DNA of 64,000 nt from an uncultured Chitinophaga sp. (GCF_937898475.1 NZ_CALEJS010000040.1:62001-126000), one strand, 5' to 3'. Positions 16,355 through 25,742 are shown, counted from the first letter of the stretch. Translations and numbers: made by a program. The notes: generated from the letters alone by a model not told the origin.

Positions 16355-16881
16355 ATCAATAGTATTGAAATTGATGATATAATGACGCAAAGCTAAAAGG
16401 CAGTAGCAGGTAAAGCTACAAATATTGCACCACTTATCCGAGTAGTAAGGCTGGCCGCCTGAGTGCGCTATTGCATGACTACGCGTTTAACGGTGCGTTT
16501 AAAACTGCGTCTTTCACGGTTAAATTACTGCATATTTATACAGACATGTGGTATGTGCTTAAAAATCATTATCGTTTATTGTGGAAATAATACTATTTTA
16601 ACTGTAACTTCATGTAGGAAAGTCAATACAAATAACTATTCTGAGATACAATGAGACTATTTATCCCGTGTGGTGACTACATCGTAGTCAATGATGTAAT
16701 ATTTGCTGTACTGGTAAATAAATTGACTATGTTGTACAAGGTGGAAAATGTATTGCCAACTGTCACCTCTACATACACGGGAAGTGCACCGACGCATAAG
16801 ACGGACTGTTTTGCGAACGTACATTACTAAGAATAACCATAATGTTTAGCAGAGTTTAAAAAAATTAAAGCATTCCTATAC
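16355..16881. other. Gene-free spacer upstream of the signalling operon
   Basis: About 530 bases without a convincing gene. The plus-strand open frames here have poor composition. A 17-base palindrome (TGACTAC-ATC-GTAGTCA, 16674-16690) stands out. No clean TAnnTTTG box was found. Confidence 0.5.
16674..16690. promoter_or_regulatory. Palindrome, possible operator
   Basis: Perfect 7-bp arms TGACTAC/GTAGTCA with a 3-base centre, about 190 bases before the five-gene signalling operon. Its spacing fits a dimeric regulator site, but no function is shown. Confidence 0.35.
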
Positions 16882-17604
16882 ATGCTTAAGGTAAAAATAT
16901 TCAGAGCAGTGGATTATCCGGAAGAATGTATGCGCTATATCAATGGGCATAGGAAGGTACTGGAGGCTTATGGCGTTACCAAAGTAACGTCTGCTTCCAC
17001 CAATTGGATGTATGAACCTTACACTTACCTGATCAGCGTGGTAGATGATACTGAAGAAAAGATCTATGGAGGATGCCGGCTGCAATTAACGGGCGGTAAA
17101 ACGCCCCTGCCCATTGAAACGGCTATCAATGCAATGGACCCGGGCATTTACCGCCTGGTACAGACACTACATGAGCAGGGCGGCACCGGTGAATTCTGCG
17201 GCCTGTGGAATTCAAGGGAGGTAGCCGGCTGGGGCATCGGCAGCATGATCATTGGCAGGGCTGCCATGGCGGTATTGAACCAGCTGCCCATTACCACCCT
17301 GCTGGGCTTCTGCGCCCAGGCCACCTTCAAGAACAGCCAGCGCATCGGGTTCAAGATACTTACCTCCCTGGGCAACAACGGCACCTTTTACTACCCCAAA
17401 GAAGATTTGATTGCCACTGCCCTGATCATAGAAGACCCGGTAGAACTCAGTATGGCACACCCCGATGAGCGGGTCAGGATCATGGAGCTGCGCGACCAGC
17501 CCTACCTGAGCATTGTATTGAAAGGTCCTAAAGGGACAATGGACCTGCAGTACTACCTGGAGCTCGATGGCATCCCATTTCAGAAACCTTATTACATCAC
17601 CTGA
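16882..17604 (+). CDS. GNAT-fold / autoinducer-synthase-like protein
   Basis: A 240-residue soluble protein resembling acyltransferases of the GNAT and acyl-homoserine-lactone synthase group. Visible features are strand IYGGCRLQL, then PIETAINAMDPGIYRL, then the core GEFCGLWNSREVAGWGIGS (comparable to the conserved strand with Glu and Arg before the acyl donor site), helix IIGRAAMAVL, and LLGFCAQATFKNSQRIGFKI. The C-terminal 60 residues are unassigned. It is the first gene of a tight operon with a membrane methyltransferase and a kinase-receiver chain, which suggests that it makes a signal or modifies a lipid. The fold is an inference from pattern only; the substrate is unknown. Confidence 0.6.
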   Translation: MLKVKIFRAVDYPEECMRYINGHRKVLEAYGVTKVTSASTNWMYEPYTYLISVVDDTEEKIYGGCRLQLTGGKTPLPIETAINAMDPGIYRLVQTLHEQGGTGEFCGLWNSREVAGWGIGSMIIGRAAMAVLNQLPITTLLGFCAQATFKNSQRIGFKILTSLGNNGTFYYPKEDLIATALIIEDPVELSMAHPDERVRIMELRDQPYLSIVLKGPKGTMDLQYYLELDGIPFQKPYYIT

Positions 17605-17619
17605 TAACCGGACAACTCA

Positions 17620-18261
17620 ATGGTAAAAAAGGCAGGCTTCACACTGGTTACCATATTCATTGCTATGATACTTCCGCTGATAGGTAACCTGGAACGGCTT
17701 TTAGACTATAGGATCGGTATTATTGTTATTGCGATATTTTTACTTAACTTAACTCAGCCGGCATTCAGCATGAAAGAGCAGCGGGAGCACCAGCAAAGCG
17801 ACCGTTCTTCCATCCTGCTGATCCTTGTAATGTCAATTTCCAGCCTGGTATTGCTGATGTTACAGTGGGGCTACTGGGCCTCTTCCTTACCGGATCAGAC
17901 CTGGCCGCTCTGGCTCGGACTTATCATGATCATAGCGGGACTTTATATCAGGATCAACGCTATCCGTTACCTGGGACGATACTTTACGGCCAATGTGCAG
18001 TCTGTAGATGCACATCGCCTGATCACAGACGGTCCGTACGCACTGGTGCGTCATCCCAGCTACCTGGGCGCCCTACTGATCCTTACAGGCTTTCCCGTAC
18101 TGCTGGGATCTTTGCCCTGTTTCCTGCTGGCGCTCTTATTGATGATGATCGCCTACTACAAACGGATCACGGTAGAAGAAGCGCTGCTGCTTAACCTTTT
18201 CCCGGATGATTATCAACGATATCAGCAGCACACTTACAGGATCATCCCCTACGTCTGGTAA
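17620..18261 (+). CDS. ICMT-like membrane methyltransferase
   Basis: A 213-residue protein with five hydrophobic helices and the isoprenylcysteine carboxyl methyltransferase signature at the C-terminus: LITDGPYALVRHPSYLGALL, then RITVEEALLLNLFPDDYQRY and PYVW. The Arg-His-Pro and paired Glu residues form the S-adenosylmethionine and substrate sites in the family. Bacterial members methylate small lipophilic carboxylates or amines, and few are characterised. It lies 15 bases after the GNAT-like gene and 8 before the sensor kinase. The context suggests that it modifies the product of the first gene or a lipid sensed by the third; this is inference. Confidence 0.82.
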   Translation: MVKKAGFTLVTIFIAMILPLIGNLERLLDYRIGIIVIAIFLLNLTQPAFSMKEQREHQQSDRSSILLILVMSISSLVLLMLQWGYWASSLPDQTWPLWLGLIMIIAGLYIRINAIRYLGRYFTANVQSVDAHRLITDGPYALVRHPSYLGALLILTGFPVLLGSLPCFLLALLLMMIAYYKRITVEEALLLNLFPDDYQRYQQHTYRIIPYVW

Positions 18262-18269
18262 TTAAAGCG

Positions 18270-20474
18270 ATGAGGCACGTTTATACATTCATTTATCTTT
18301 ATCTGAAACGGCTTTCCCTATGGCAGGCGCTTTGCCTTTGCTGCCTGGCTTGTTCCTCCCTGTTACCAGCCCGGGCACAGGACACCATCAAGGTCAGGAA
18401 CGATGAACGGGAAACACTGATCGGCGCTAACGTATGGCTGCTCAGCCAGGAAAACGATACTATTGAGGACGTAAGCCAGCTGCTGAACAACCCGGGCTTC
18501 AAACCCAGCAATAAAAGCATTATTAACTTCGCTCCCGGTCCCGCAGCTCAATGGCTCAGGTTCAGCCTCACAAATAAAACGGGGGAACCCTCCCTCTATA
18601 TGGAGCTGCCCTATATGAACATCAGTGAGCTCACGCTTTTTATATTTCAGAACGGCCGCCTGGCACATACATTCAAAACAGGCAACCGCTATCCTTTCAG
18701 CCAGCGGCCCTACCCTCATCAGCACTTTGTATTTAACCTCTCACTTCCCAAAGACAGCACGGCCACTTACCTGCTGAAGGTAAAAAGCGACCATCCCATC
18801 CTGCTGCCACTGAACGTGTGGACGCAATCCCAGCTGGATGCCAATATTAACCAGACTGACCTGATACTGGGCATATACATGGGTATACTGCTGGCCATTT
18901 TTGCCTATAACCTCTTTATTTATATATCCACACGGGACCGTGTATACCGTACTTACCTGCTTTACCTGGCGGGACTTGGTCTGGCGCAGGTGATATTAGC
19001 GGGATACCTTTACCGCTTTCTCTGGCCCAACTATCCGGAGCTGAACTACTACGGGGTTACCATCAGCACCATGCTCGCGGGCGTGTTCGGTATCCTGTTC
19101 ATACAGGACTTCCTGAAGGTGGGGCACTACCTGCCTTACCTCAACAAGATACTGAACGGCGTGGCCATCCTTTATATCCTGGCGGCGGTACTAAGCCTGC
19201 TGCGCCAGAACATCTATGCCTATACGCTGCTGAACATCTGCAGCGGGGTGGTTAGCCTGCTCCTGTTGTTAAGCTCCGCACTGGTATTGGCAAAAGGCAA
19301 CCGCCAGGCCTTGTTTTACCTGGTTGCCTGGAGCGTTTTCCTGGTGGGGCTGATCGTGCTTGTACTGCGCAATGTAGGGGTACTGCCATATAATCATCTG
19401 ACCACCTATGGCTCTTACGTAGGCTCAGCGCTGGAAACCATCCTGCTGTCCTTTGCACTGGCAGACAGGATCAACATACTGAAGAAGGAGAAGGAAGCCT
19501 CCCAGGCCATTGCGTTGGAGGTATCGCAGGAGAACGAAAGACTGGTGCGCGAGCAGAACGTGATACTGGAAACCAAGGTGGCAGAACGGACAGATGAACT
19601 GATACGCGCCAATACCGAGCTGAACGCAGCCCTTAAAAGCCTGAAGGAAGCGCAGACGCAGCTGGTAGAGAAAGAAAAGATGGCCTCCCTGGGTCAGCTG
19701 ACAGCCGGCATTGCGCATGAGATCAACAACCCCATCAATTTCGTTACCTCTAATATCAAACCGCTCAAACTGGACATAGACGATATCAAGGCCCTGCTTG
19801 AAAAATATGACCAGCTGGAAAAGCGCCCTGAACTGAAACATGTGTTCGAGGATGTAGTAGCCTATAAAAAACAGATCGACATCACTTTTTTACATGATGA
19901 GATAGCAGACCTGATAAAAGGCATAGAAGATGGTGCGGTACGTACAGCCGAGATCGTGAGAGGGCTGCGCACCTTCAGCCGCCTGGATGAAAGCGATGTA
20001 AAATCCGTTGACCTGCATGAAGGTCTTGATTCCACACTGGTATTGCTGCGCAACAGCGTGCCGCCCAATGTAAAGATCATCAGGCAATACGGTGATCTGC
20101 CCAAGATTGAATGCTATGCCGGTAAGCTGAACCAGGTGTTTATGAACATCATCACCAACTCCTTCAATGCCATCAAAAGCAAGCATAGCGATAAGGAGGA
20201 AAGCCTTACCATCACTACGCGGCGCGAAAGCAACGGGCAGGTAATGATCAGCATACGGGATACGGGTACCGGTATGTCGCAGGAAGTGAAAGAGAAAATA
20301 TTTGATCCCTTTTTCACTACAAAAGATGTTGGAGAAGGCACCGGTTTGGGATTGTCTATTGTTTTTAGTATTATTGAAAAGCACAACGGGCGGATAGTAG
20401 TGAATACAGCCCCCGGCGAAGGTGCTGAATTTATTATATATTTACCATTGAAAATTACCAGTCTGCCGAACTAA
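18270..20474 (+). CDS. 7TM-DISM sensor histidine kinase
   Basis: A 734-residue membrane kinase. A signal peptide (to LLPARAQ) leads into an extracellular beta-sandwich domain of the 7TMR-DISMED2 kind (about residues 35-195), thought to bind carbohydrate-like or other small ligands. Seven helices follow (about 205-400, LILGIYMGILLAIFAYNLFI), then a coiled coil. The kinase core has H-box His483 (GIAHEINNP), N-box NQVFMNIITNSFNAI, and G boxes DTGTGM and GTGLGLSI. It is the middle gene of a five-gene operon; the following two genes carry receivers and probably accept its phosphate. The ligand is unknown. Confidence 0.92.
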   Translation: MRHVYTFIYLYLKRLSLWQALCLCCLACSSLLPARAQDTIKVRNDERETLIGANVWLLSQENDTIEDVSQLLNNPGFKPSNKSIINFAPGPAAQWLRFSLTNKTGEPSLYMELPYMNISELTLFIFQNGRLAHTFKTGNRYPFSQRPYPHQHFVFNLSLPKDSTATYLLKVKSDHPILLPLNVWTQSQLDANINQTDLILGIYMGILLAIFAYNLFIYISTRDRVYRTYLLYLAGLGLAQVILAGYLYRFLWPNYPELNYYGVTISTMLAGVFGILFIQDFLKVGHYLPYLNKILNGVAILYILAAVLSLLRQNIYAYTLLNICSGVVSLLLLLSSALVLAKGNRQALFYLVAWSVFLVGLIVLVLRNVGVLPYNHLTTYGSYVGSALETILLSFALADRINILKKEKEASQAIALEVSQENERLVREQNVILETKVAERTDELIRANTELNAALKSLKEAQTQLVEKEKMASLGQLTAGIAHEINNPINFVTSNIKPLKLDIDDIKALLEKYDQLEKRPELKHVFEDVVAYKKQIDITFLHDEIADLIKGIEDGAVRTAEIVRGLRTFSRLDESDVKSVDLHEGLDSTLVLLRNSVPPNVKIIRQYGDLPKIECYAGKLNQVFMNIITNSFNAIKSKHSDKEESLTITTRRESNGQVMISIRDTGTGMSQEVKEKIFDPFFTTKDVGEGTGLGLSIVFSIIEKHNGRIVVNTAPGEGAEFIIYLPLKITSLPN

Positions 20475-20486
20475 CAATATCCCTGA

Positions 20487-21584
20487 ATGAAAGAGAACCG
20501 TATCAGGATATTGTACATCGATGACGAAGTTCATAACCTCAATGCCTTTAGAGCCAGTTTCAGGAGAAGTTATGAGATATACACTGCCAATTCCGCACAG
20601 GAAGGCAAATTGCTCTTAAAGAGCGTCGATGTACATATCATCATTGCAGATCAGAAAATGCCTGTTACTACCGGTGTTGAATTCTTCTATGAGATCAGGG
20701 AGGTCCTCCCTGACCCTATCCGCATTCTGCTGACCGGCTATACTGATGTAGAAGATATTATTGAGGCTATCAATAAAGGCCATATTTTTTCTTACATTAA
20801 GAAACCGTGGGATGAATACGAATTGCAGAATACCATCAGCAATGCGTATGAAATGTACCAGGCGCGCAAAAACCTGAAAGAAAAGATAACAGAGCTGGAA
20901 AAGATCAACGACGAGCTTAACAGGTTCATTTACTCCACCTCTCATGATCTGCGTTCACCGCTGATGTCTGTGCTGGGTATTATCAACCTGGCGCGGCTGG
21001 ATAATTCAGTAAAGGACCCTAACGGTTACGTGGATATGATCGAATCGTGCATACTGAAGCTGGACGGTTTCATTCAGAAGATCATCGAATACTACCGTAA
21101 TTCCCGCCTGGATGTTGAGCATGAAAAGATCTATTTTGACAGCCTGTTGCAGGAATGCATTGCCAATTTCAAACCCCAGAACACTTCGATAGAATTCCAG
21201 CTGAATATAGACCAGCCCGTGGATTTTAAAGGGGATACTTTCCGCATCAGCGTAATTTTAAACAACCTGATATCGAACGCTGTTAAGTATCAAAAGCCGG
21301 ATGAAGCCAACCCCAAGGTGAACCTGACGGTAAAAGTGGAACCGCATAAGGCCACCATATGGATAGAGGATAATGGTATCGGCATACTGAGCGAGCACCT
21401 GAATAACATTTTCAAAATGTTTTTCCGGTCAAAGAATAATAATAAGCCGGGCAGTGGCATTGGTTTATATATAGTTAAAGAGGCGCTGAACAAAATTGGC
21501 GGTACAATAAATGTAGAGTCTAAATACGGTGAAGGTACCCAGTTTGAAATAACTATTCCTAACAGAAATGATTTCGATTCCTGA
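20487..21584 (+). CDS. Receiver-histidine kinase (response regulator with kinase output)
   Basis: A soluble 365-residue protein. The N-terminal receiver has the acidic pair IDDE, phospho-accepting Asp55 (IIIADQKMP), and Thr and Lys of LLTGYT and YIKKPW. A coiled coil leads to a kinase domain with His153 (TSHDLRSPLM), N-box ILNNLISNAVKYQ and ATP-lid motifs DNGIGI and GSGIGLYIV. It lacks a DNA-binding domain and membrane anchors. Placed 12 bases after the DISM kinase, it likely receives phosphate from it and relays onward. The next gene overlaps its end by 17 bases. Confidence 0.92.
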   Translation: MKENRIRILYIDDEVHNLNAFRASFRRSYEIYTANSAQEGKLLLKSVDVHIIIADQKMPVTTGVEFFYEIREVLPDPIRILLTGYTDVEDIIEAINKGHIFSYIKKPWDEYELQNTISNAYEMYQARKNLKEKITELEKINDELNRFIYSTSHDLRSPLMSVLGIINLARLDNSVKDPNGYVDMIESCILKLDGFIQKIIEYYRNSRLDVEHEKIYFDSLLQECIANFKPQNTSIEFQLNIDQPVDFKGDTFRISVILNNLISNAVKYQKPDEANPKVNLTVKVEPHKATIWIEDNGIGILSEHLNNIFKMFFRSKNNNKPGSGIGLYIVKEALNKIGGTINVESKYGEGTQFEITIPNRNDFDS

Positions 21585-21984
21585 TTTACGGATCATATTG
21601 ATTGACGATAATGAGATAGACCTGCTACTGCATGAAAGGCTTATTACGCTTCAGCAGATCAGCAGGACGGTTCTGTCGTTTACAAGCGCTAACAAGGCAT
21701 TGGAGTTCCTTTCTTCCAATATCAGCCTGCACCGCATCCCTCCTACCATCATCCTGCTGGATATCCAGATGCCCGAAATGGATGGGTTTGAGTTCCTGTC
21801 GGCCTTTGACGCCTATCCTTCAAAGATCAAATCACAGTGTTACATCGTAATGGTATCTTCCTCGCTGGATTATGGGGATATTAACCGTACAAACGCCAAC
21901 CCGCTGGTAATTAAACTGCTCAAGAAACCCTTGCTGGCAAGGGATCTGAAAGAAACCGTAGGTGAAATATTCAAAGATTTTTAA
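21568..21984 (+). CDS. Stand-alone receiver (CheY-like) protein
   Basis: A 138-residue single receiver with acidic pair IDDNE, phosphorylation site Asp65 (IILLDIQMPEMDGFEFL), a Ser in VMVSSS and Lys in LLKKPL. There is no output domain. It overlaps the kinase gene before it by 17 bases, indicating translational coupling, and so is the likely last step of the phosphorelay, or a phosphate sink. The target cannot be inferred. A tRNA promoter starts 8 bases after the stop. Confidence 0.9.
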   Translation: MISIPDLRIILIDDNEIDLLLHERLITLQQISRTVLSFTSANKALEFLSSNISLHRIPPTIILLDIQMPEMDGFEFLSAFDAYPSKIKSQCYIVMVSSSLDYGDINRTNANPLVIKLLKKPLLARDLKETVGEIFKDF

Positions 21985-21991
21985 AGAAGTG

Positions 21992-22021
21992 TTTGCTTTT
22001 TTGGAAAAAAAACTAAATTTG
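21992..22021 (+). promoter_or_regulatory. tRNA-Ala promoter
   Basis: TTTG (21992-21995), 18 bases, then TAAATTTG (22014-22021), an exact TAnnTTTG box, 44 bases before the tRNA. Confidence 0.6.
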
Positions 22022-22065
22022 CACTCCGCTTCCAGCAGTACTGCTGCTGACAGGCGGCCAGCAAA

Positions 22066-22138
22066 GGGGGATTAGCTCATCTGGTAGAGCGCAAGCATGG
22101 CATGTTTGAGGTGATCGGTTCGAGTCCGATATCCTCCA
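22066..22138 (+). tRNA. tRNA-Ala (anticodon GGC)
   Basis: All four arms fold: acceptor GGGGGAT/ATCCTCC with the alanine identity pair G3-U70, D arm GCTC/GAGC, anticodon stem CAAGC/GTTTG with loop ATGGCAT (anticodon GGC), and T arm ATCGG-TTCGAGT-CCGAT. It is 73 nt, and the CCA end is not encoded. Confidence 0.95.
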
Positions 22139-22144
22139 CCCAGC

Positions 22145-22177
22145 AAAAAGCCGTTTCCTTTCAGGAGACGGCTTTTT
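22145..22177 (+). terminator. tRNA-Ala terminator
   Basis: AAAAAGCCGTTTCCT pairs with AGGAGACGGCTTTTT (one G-T) around TTC, followed by TTTTTT. Confidence 0.88.
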
Positions 22178-22398
22178 TATTTCCCCTCAGCAGCTGCAGC
22201 TATGGCCATGACCCCGAAAATGGCGCCCCCACATTTTATAAAGCTGCTATTGACCGTTACCCAACCTAACCGGCTCATTCTGAAGCACAATAAAAAAATA
22301 ACAGAAAAAATCATAATATTTAACGAAAGCTACGTATTTTTAATATACCTGTGTAAGCGTATCTTTATTTGTGCTATTCCGATGAAAAGCCCTATACC

Positions 22399-23808
22399 AT
22401 GAAATCATCCATACCTTTTAAGCAATCATGTATGTTGATCATTGCAGCTCTAACCTTTCTTTTTGTTGGCTGTAAAAAAGGTGACGTTCCCGCCAAACCG
22501 GACAATAGCCATCCGCCCGGAACAGAGACTAACCCTCCACCTGCTGTGGGCAAAACCTATACGCTGACACCGGATGCCAACGGCAGACTGTCAGTGGATA
22601 ACAGTAATAAATTCTACAAGCCAGGCGATGTGCTGAACCTGAAAGGCAATTTCTCCAGCATTTATTTTACCAATATGAGCGGCAGCGCCACTGCCCCCAT
22701 CATCATCAGGAACCCGCCCGGCACGGTAACCTATATAGGTAACCCCGGCTGGAACGGCGGCTCATGGGCAGAAGCGCTCAGCTTTACCAATTGCCACTAT
22801 ATTAAAATAGGCGCTGAAAGCAAACGCTCCGAGTTTGTGATACAGGGCGCTACCTCTTCTGCCCGGGCTGCCTATTTTGATCTTATATTAAGAGGACATA
22901 CCGATCACGTGGAGATCAGGAACCTGACCATTAAAGGCGGCGGCACCGGTATCTGGGCAAAAACAGATCCTGTAAAAAGCGACCCCAGCACCTGGTATCC
23001 CAACTCGCAGATGGAAGAACTGTCTATACACAACGTAGAGATCAGCGGAACAAACAATGAAGCCATGTACATCGGGCACACGGCCACTTACTGGGACCTG
23101 ACAGCCAATCTATCCTTCTACGATTCTCCGGATAAATTTACCCCGGGTCATGAATATGTACAGCCCAGGCATAATGTAAAGATATACGACAACTATGTGC
23201 ATGATGTTGGTGCAGATGGTATACAGACTTCTGCTATTGACCAACTGGAAGTATATAATAACGAAGTAACGAACTGGGCACTGCAGCATAACTCTGCTCA
23301 CAACGGCGGTATACTGATAGGTGGCCGCACTACCAACACCAACACGCACGACAACTACGTGCATGATGGCTGGGGAGAATTGCTACAGTTTTATGGATCC
23401 GGCGAGAACGGATCTGTCCATATTATCCACAATAATCTTTTCCGCGATAACATGGAAGGCAATGATGGCGTAAGCATCAGGGGTTCCAACAAAGCAGTTG
23501 TGAAGATCACCAGCAACACGGTGGCAAGAACCGGTGGCAACAGCATCCGCCTGAGCGGCTTTACAGGCATGACCTCACAGCAGATAGCCAACAGCAATGC
23601 GCTGATACAACCAAGAATGGGCGGCGCTCCGCTTTATCCTAACGCATACATTTATACGGAAGGGGGCGCTACTGTTTTAGAAGGAAGCGGCGCTGAAGCC
23701 AACACAAAATTCAGCACCGTAGAAGCAGCAGATGTAGATGTAAGTAACTTCTATCAGCCACGGCTAAACTCACCACTTTCAACTTCCGGTTACAGAAAAA
23801 GGGGGTAA
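22399..23808 (+). CDS. Parallel beta-helix lipoprotein, copy 1
   Basis: A 469-residue surface or periplasmic lipoprotein. The signal peptide ends at the lipobox LFVGC, followed by KKGD and a Pro-rich linker. The rest is a right-handed parallel beta-helix of the polysaccharide-lyase-like type, with rungs such as HVEIRNLTIKGGGTGIW, VKIYDNYVHDVGADGIQT, LEVYNNEVTNWALQHN and VKITSNTVARTGGNSIR. Catalytic residues cannot be assigned, so lyase, epimerase or binding roles are open. The start at 22399 puts the signal peptide at the N-terminus. It has a tandem paralogue at 24229-25647 with the same architecture. Confidence 0.82.
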   Translation: MKSSIPFKQSCMLIIAALTFLFVGCKKGDVPAKPDNSHPPGTETNPPPAVGKTYTLTPDANGRLSVDNSNKFYKPGDVLNLKGNFSSIYFTNMSGSATAPIIIRNPPGTVTYIGNPGWNGGSWAEALSFTNCHYIKIGAESKRSEFVIQGATSSARAAYFDLILRGHTDHVEIRNLTIKGGGTGIWAKTDPVKSDPSTWYPNSQMEELSIHNVEISGTNNEAMYIGHTATYWDLTANLSFYDSPDKFTPGHEYVQPRHNVKIYDNYVHDVGADGIQTSAIDQLEVYNNEVTNWALQHNSAHNGGILIGGRTTNTNTHDNYVHDGWGELLQFYGSGENGSVHIIHNNLFRDNMEGNDGVSIRGSNKAVVKITSNTVARTGGNSIRLSGFTGMTSQQIANSNALIQPRMGGAPLYPNAYIYTEGGATVLEGSGAEANTKFSTVEAADVDVSNFYQPRLNSPLSTSGYRKRG

Positions 23809-24228
23809 ACCGGACACCCCTGTATTTTTGGTTAAACAATCAAAACAAAAAATTATAAAAAATTTTAAGAGTTAGAGTTTTTTATATATTATAACATTAC
23901 TCTATTCATTACATATTTTTTTTAATCAGGTTAGGTATAAAGTATTACTTATCGCCTGAAGGCCCGCCACAGGCATAACTTTCAGCTTACGGACATCCAC
24001 CAACGTAGCAGGTATAATTTTTTAAAATAAGTTCCGTTTTTTTGCAAACACATTTTGAGTACTAAACACAACAAATCAACACCGCAACATCCATATCTTG
24101 TATAACCTCTACCACAACATCCATTAGTATATGTCATTAATGCCGGTTATGTACTACCTGTCACATAATTGTCATGCTGACACCCTGTTTGCTTTTACTT
24201 TTTAACAATTAAACCATACCGAAAAACC
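23809..24228. other. AT-rich spacer between the beta-helix paralogues
   Basis: A gene-free 420-base region. It holds a GCCTG/CAGGC hairpin near 23958-23978 and a direct repeat CAACATCCAT at 24085 and 24115, 30 bases apart, that may be a regulator site for the second gene. No clean promoter was identified. Confidence 0.45.
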
Positions 24229-25647
24229 ATGAGAGTTCTAAGCCAACTTTATGCAGGAAAACTGTTTGCTGCCGTTGTTACTGCCGCTTCAATCCTGGCT
24301 GTAAGCTGTAGCAAAAACGAATTAGCAGACACTGTGAAACCCGGGGCAGATTCAACTGCCGAAGTATCAGTAGAAGGCAACCGCGTTTCCGGAAGACAAT
24401 TTACCCTTACACCAGACGCCAACGGGTACCTGAGCGTAAACAACAGCAACGGTTATTACAAGCCCGGTGACGAGATCTTCCTGAAGGGTAATTTCAAAGC
24501 AGTTTATTTTTACAACATGAGCGGAACTGCTGATCTTCCGATCTACATTAAACATCCGGTTGGCGCTGTAACTACCATTGGTAATCCTAACTGGGCAGGC
24601 GGTTCCTATGCAGAAGCGGCCCGCTTCTCAAACTGCCACCACATTAAGTTTGGCAGTCCTACCGGCAAAAATTATTTCAAGATCACAGGTTCTACCCAGT
24701 CTGCCCGCCAGGCATACTTCAACCTGATCCTGGCAGAGAAGACAGACAATTTCGAGATCAGGAACCTGACCATCACCAATGGCGGTACCGGTATCTGGGC
24801 TAAAACAGATCCTAAGAAGAACGACCAGAGCACCTGGTATCCGAACTCACAGATGAAGAACCTGACCATCTACGGCTGCGAAATCAGCGGCACCTGGAAT
24901 GAGGCAATGTACATTGGACATACCGCCACTTACTGGGACCTGACTTCCAACACTTCCTACTACGGTGATAAATCCGGCTTTACTTCCGGTCACCAGTACG
25001 TACAGCCCATCAAATGGTCTAATGTGAAGATCTACAACAACTATGTACACGATGGTGGTGCAGATGGTATCCAGACTGCCGCTATTGACCTGCTGGAGGT
25101 GTACAAGAACGAAGTGAAGAACTGGGCGCTGCAGCACAACTCTTCCCACAATGGCGGCATCCTGATTGGCGGCCGCGTTACAAGGTCTAACGTACATGAC
25201 AACTACGTGCATGATGGCTGGGGAGAATTGCTACAGTTTTACGGTGAAGGCGCCGGACACATTCTGCGCAATAACCTGTTCCGTGACAACCAGGGCGGCC
25301 ACGATGGTATCAGCTTAAGGGGTACCGGTCAGGCTACCATTACCATCAGCAACAACACCGTTGCCAGAACAGGTGGTAACAGCCTTCGCATCAACGGCTT
25401 CAACGGCCAGATGACTGCTCCGCAGATCATTAACGCCAACGTGTTTATCCAGCCGAGAATGGGTGGCGGACCGCTGTATGACAACGCTTACATCTATACA
25501 GAAGGTGGTGGTACTTACAAAGAAGGTACCGGTACACTGGCTGACAAGAAATTTGCAACCGTTACAGCTGCCAAGGTAAATACCAGCTACTTCTATCAAC
25601 CGATGTCTGGTTCCACTATCGGAACTGCCGGTTATAAAGTTCAGTAA
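24229..25647 (+). CDS. Parallel beta-helix lipoprotein, copy 2
   Basis: A 472-residue paralogue of the preceding gene. It has a signal peptide to the lipobox ILAVSC, a short linker, then the module FTLTPDANGYLSVNNSN shared almost exactly with copy 1, and the same beta-helix rungs (VKIYNNYVHDGGADGIQT, NNTVARTGGNSLRINGF). Both copies end with the YIYTEGG block and a FYQP segment. The linker and first residues differ. A 44-base stretch (25198-25241) is identical to 23350-23393. It is probably a product of tandem duplication; a role in polysaccharide binding or cleavage at the surface is possible. It ends in a bidirectional terminator. Confidence 0.82.
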   Translation: MRVLSQLYAGKLFAAVVTAASILAVSCSKNELADTVKPGADSTAEVSVEGNRVSGRQFTLTPDANGYLSVNNSNGYYKPGDEIFLKGNFKAVYFYNMSGTADLPIYIKHPVGAVTTIGNPNWAGGSYAEAARFSNCHHIKFGSPTGKNYFKITGSTQSARQAYFNLILAEKTDNFEIRNLTITNGGTGIWAKTDPKKNDQSTWYPNSQMKNLTIYGCEISGTWNEAMYIGHTATYWDLTSNTSYYGDKSGFTSGHQYVQPIKWSNVKIYNNYVHDGGADGIQTAAIDLLEVYKNEVKNWALQHNSSHNGGILIGGRVTRSNVHDNYVHDGWGELLQFYGEGAGHILRNNLFRDNQGGHDGISLRGTGQATITISNNTVARTGGNSLRINGFNGQMTAPQIINANVFIQPRMGGGPLYDNAYIYTEGGGTYKEGTGTLADKKFATVTAAKVNTSYFYQPMSGSTIGTAGYKVQ

Positions 25648-25742
25648 AAAAAGGCCCTGGCGCCATCAACCAATAAGCCGCAGCCTGTTGCGAACATGAT
25701 CATTGCTGATGATCGTTCCGTAACAGGCTGTGGCCTTTTTAT
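25646..25742. terminator. Bidirectional terminator
   Basis: A long hairpin between convergent genes. Outer arms AAAAAGGCC (25648-25656) and GGCCTTTTT (25732-25740) enclose inner arms around CAGCCTGTT and AACAGGCTG. Confidence 0.8.

Noticed and set aside
16463..16654. 63-codon open frame in the spacer before the signalling operon
   Set aside because: Cys/Arg-rich and unstructured; no ribosome site or family features.
22202..22402. 66-codon open frame before the first beta-helix gene
   Set aside because: Low-complexity composition and overlap with the lipoprotein start; no support.
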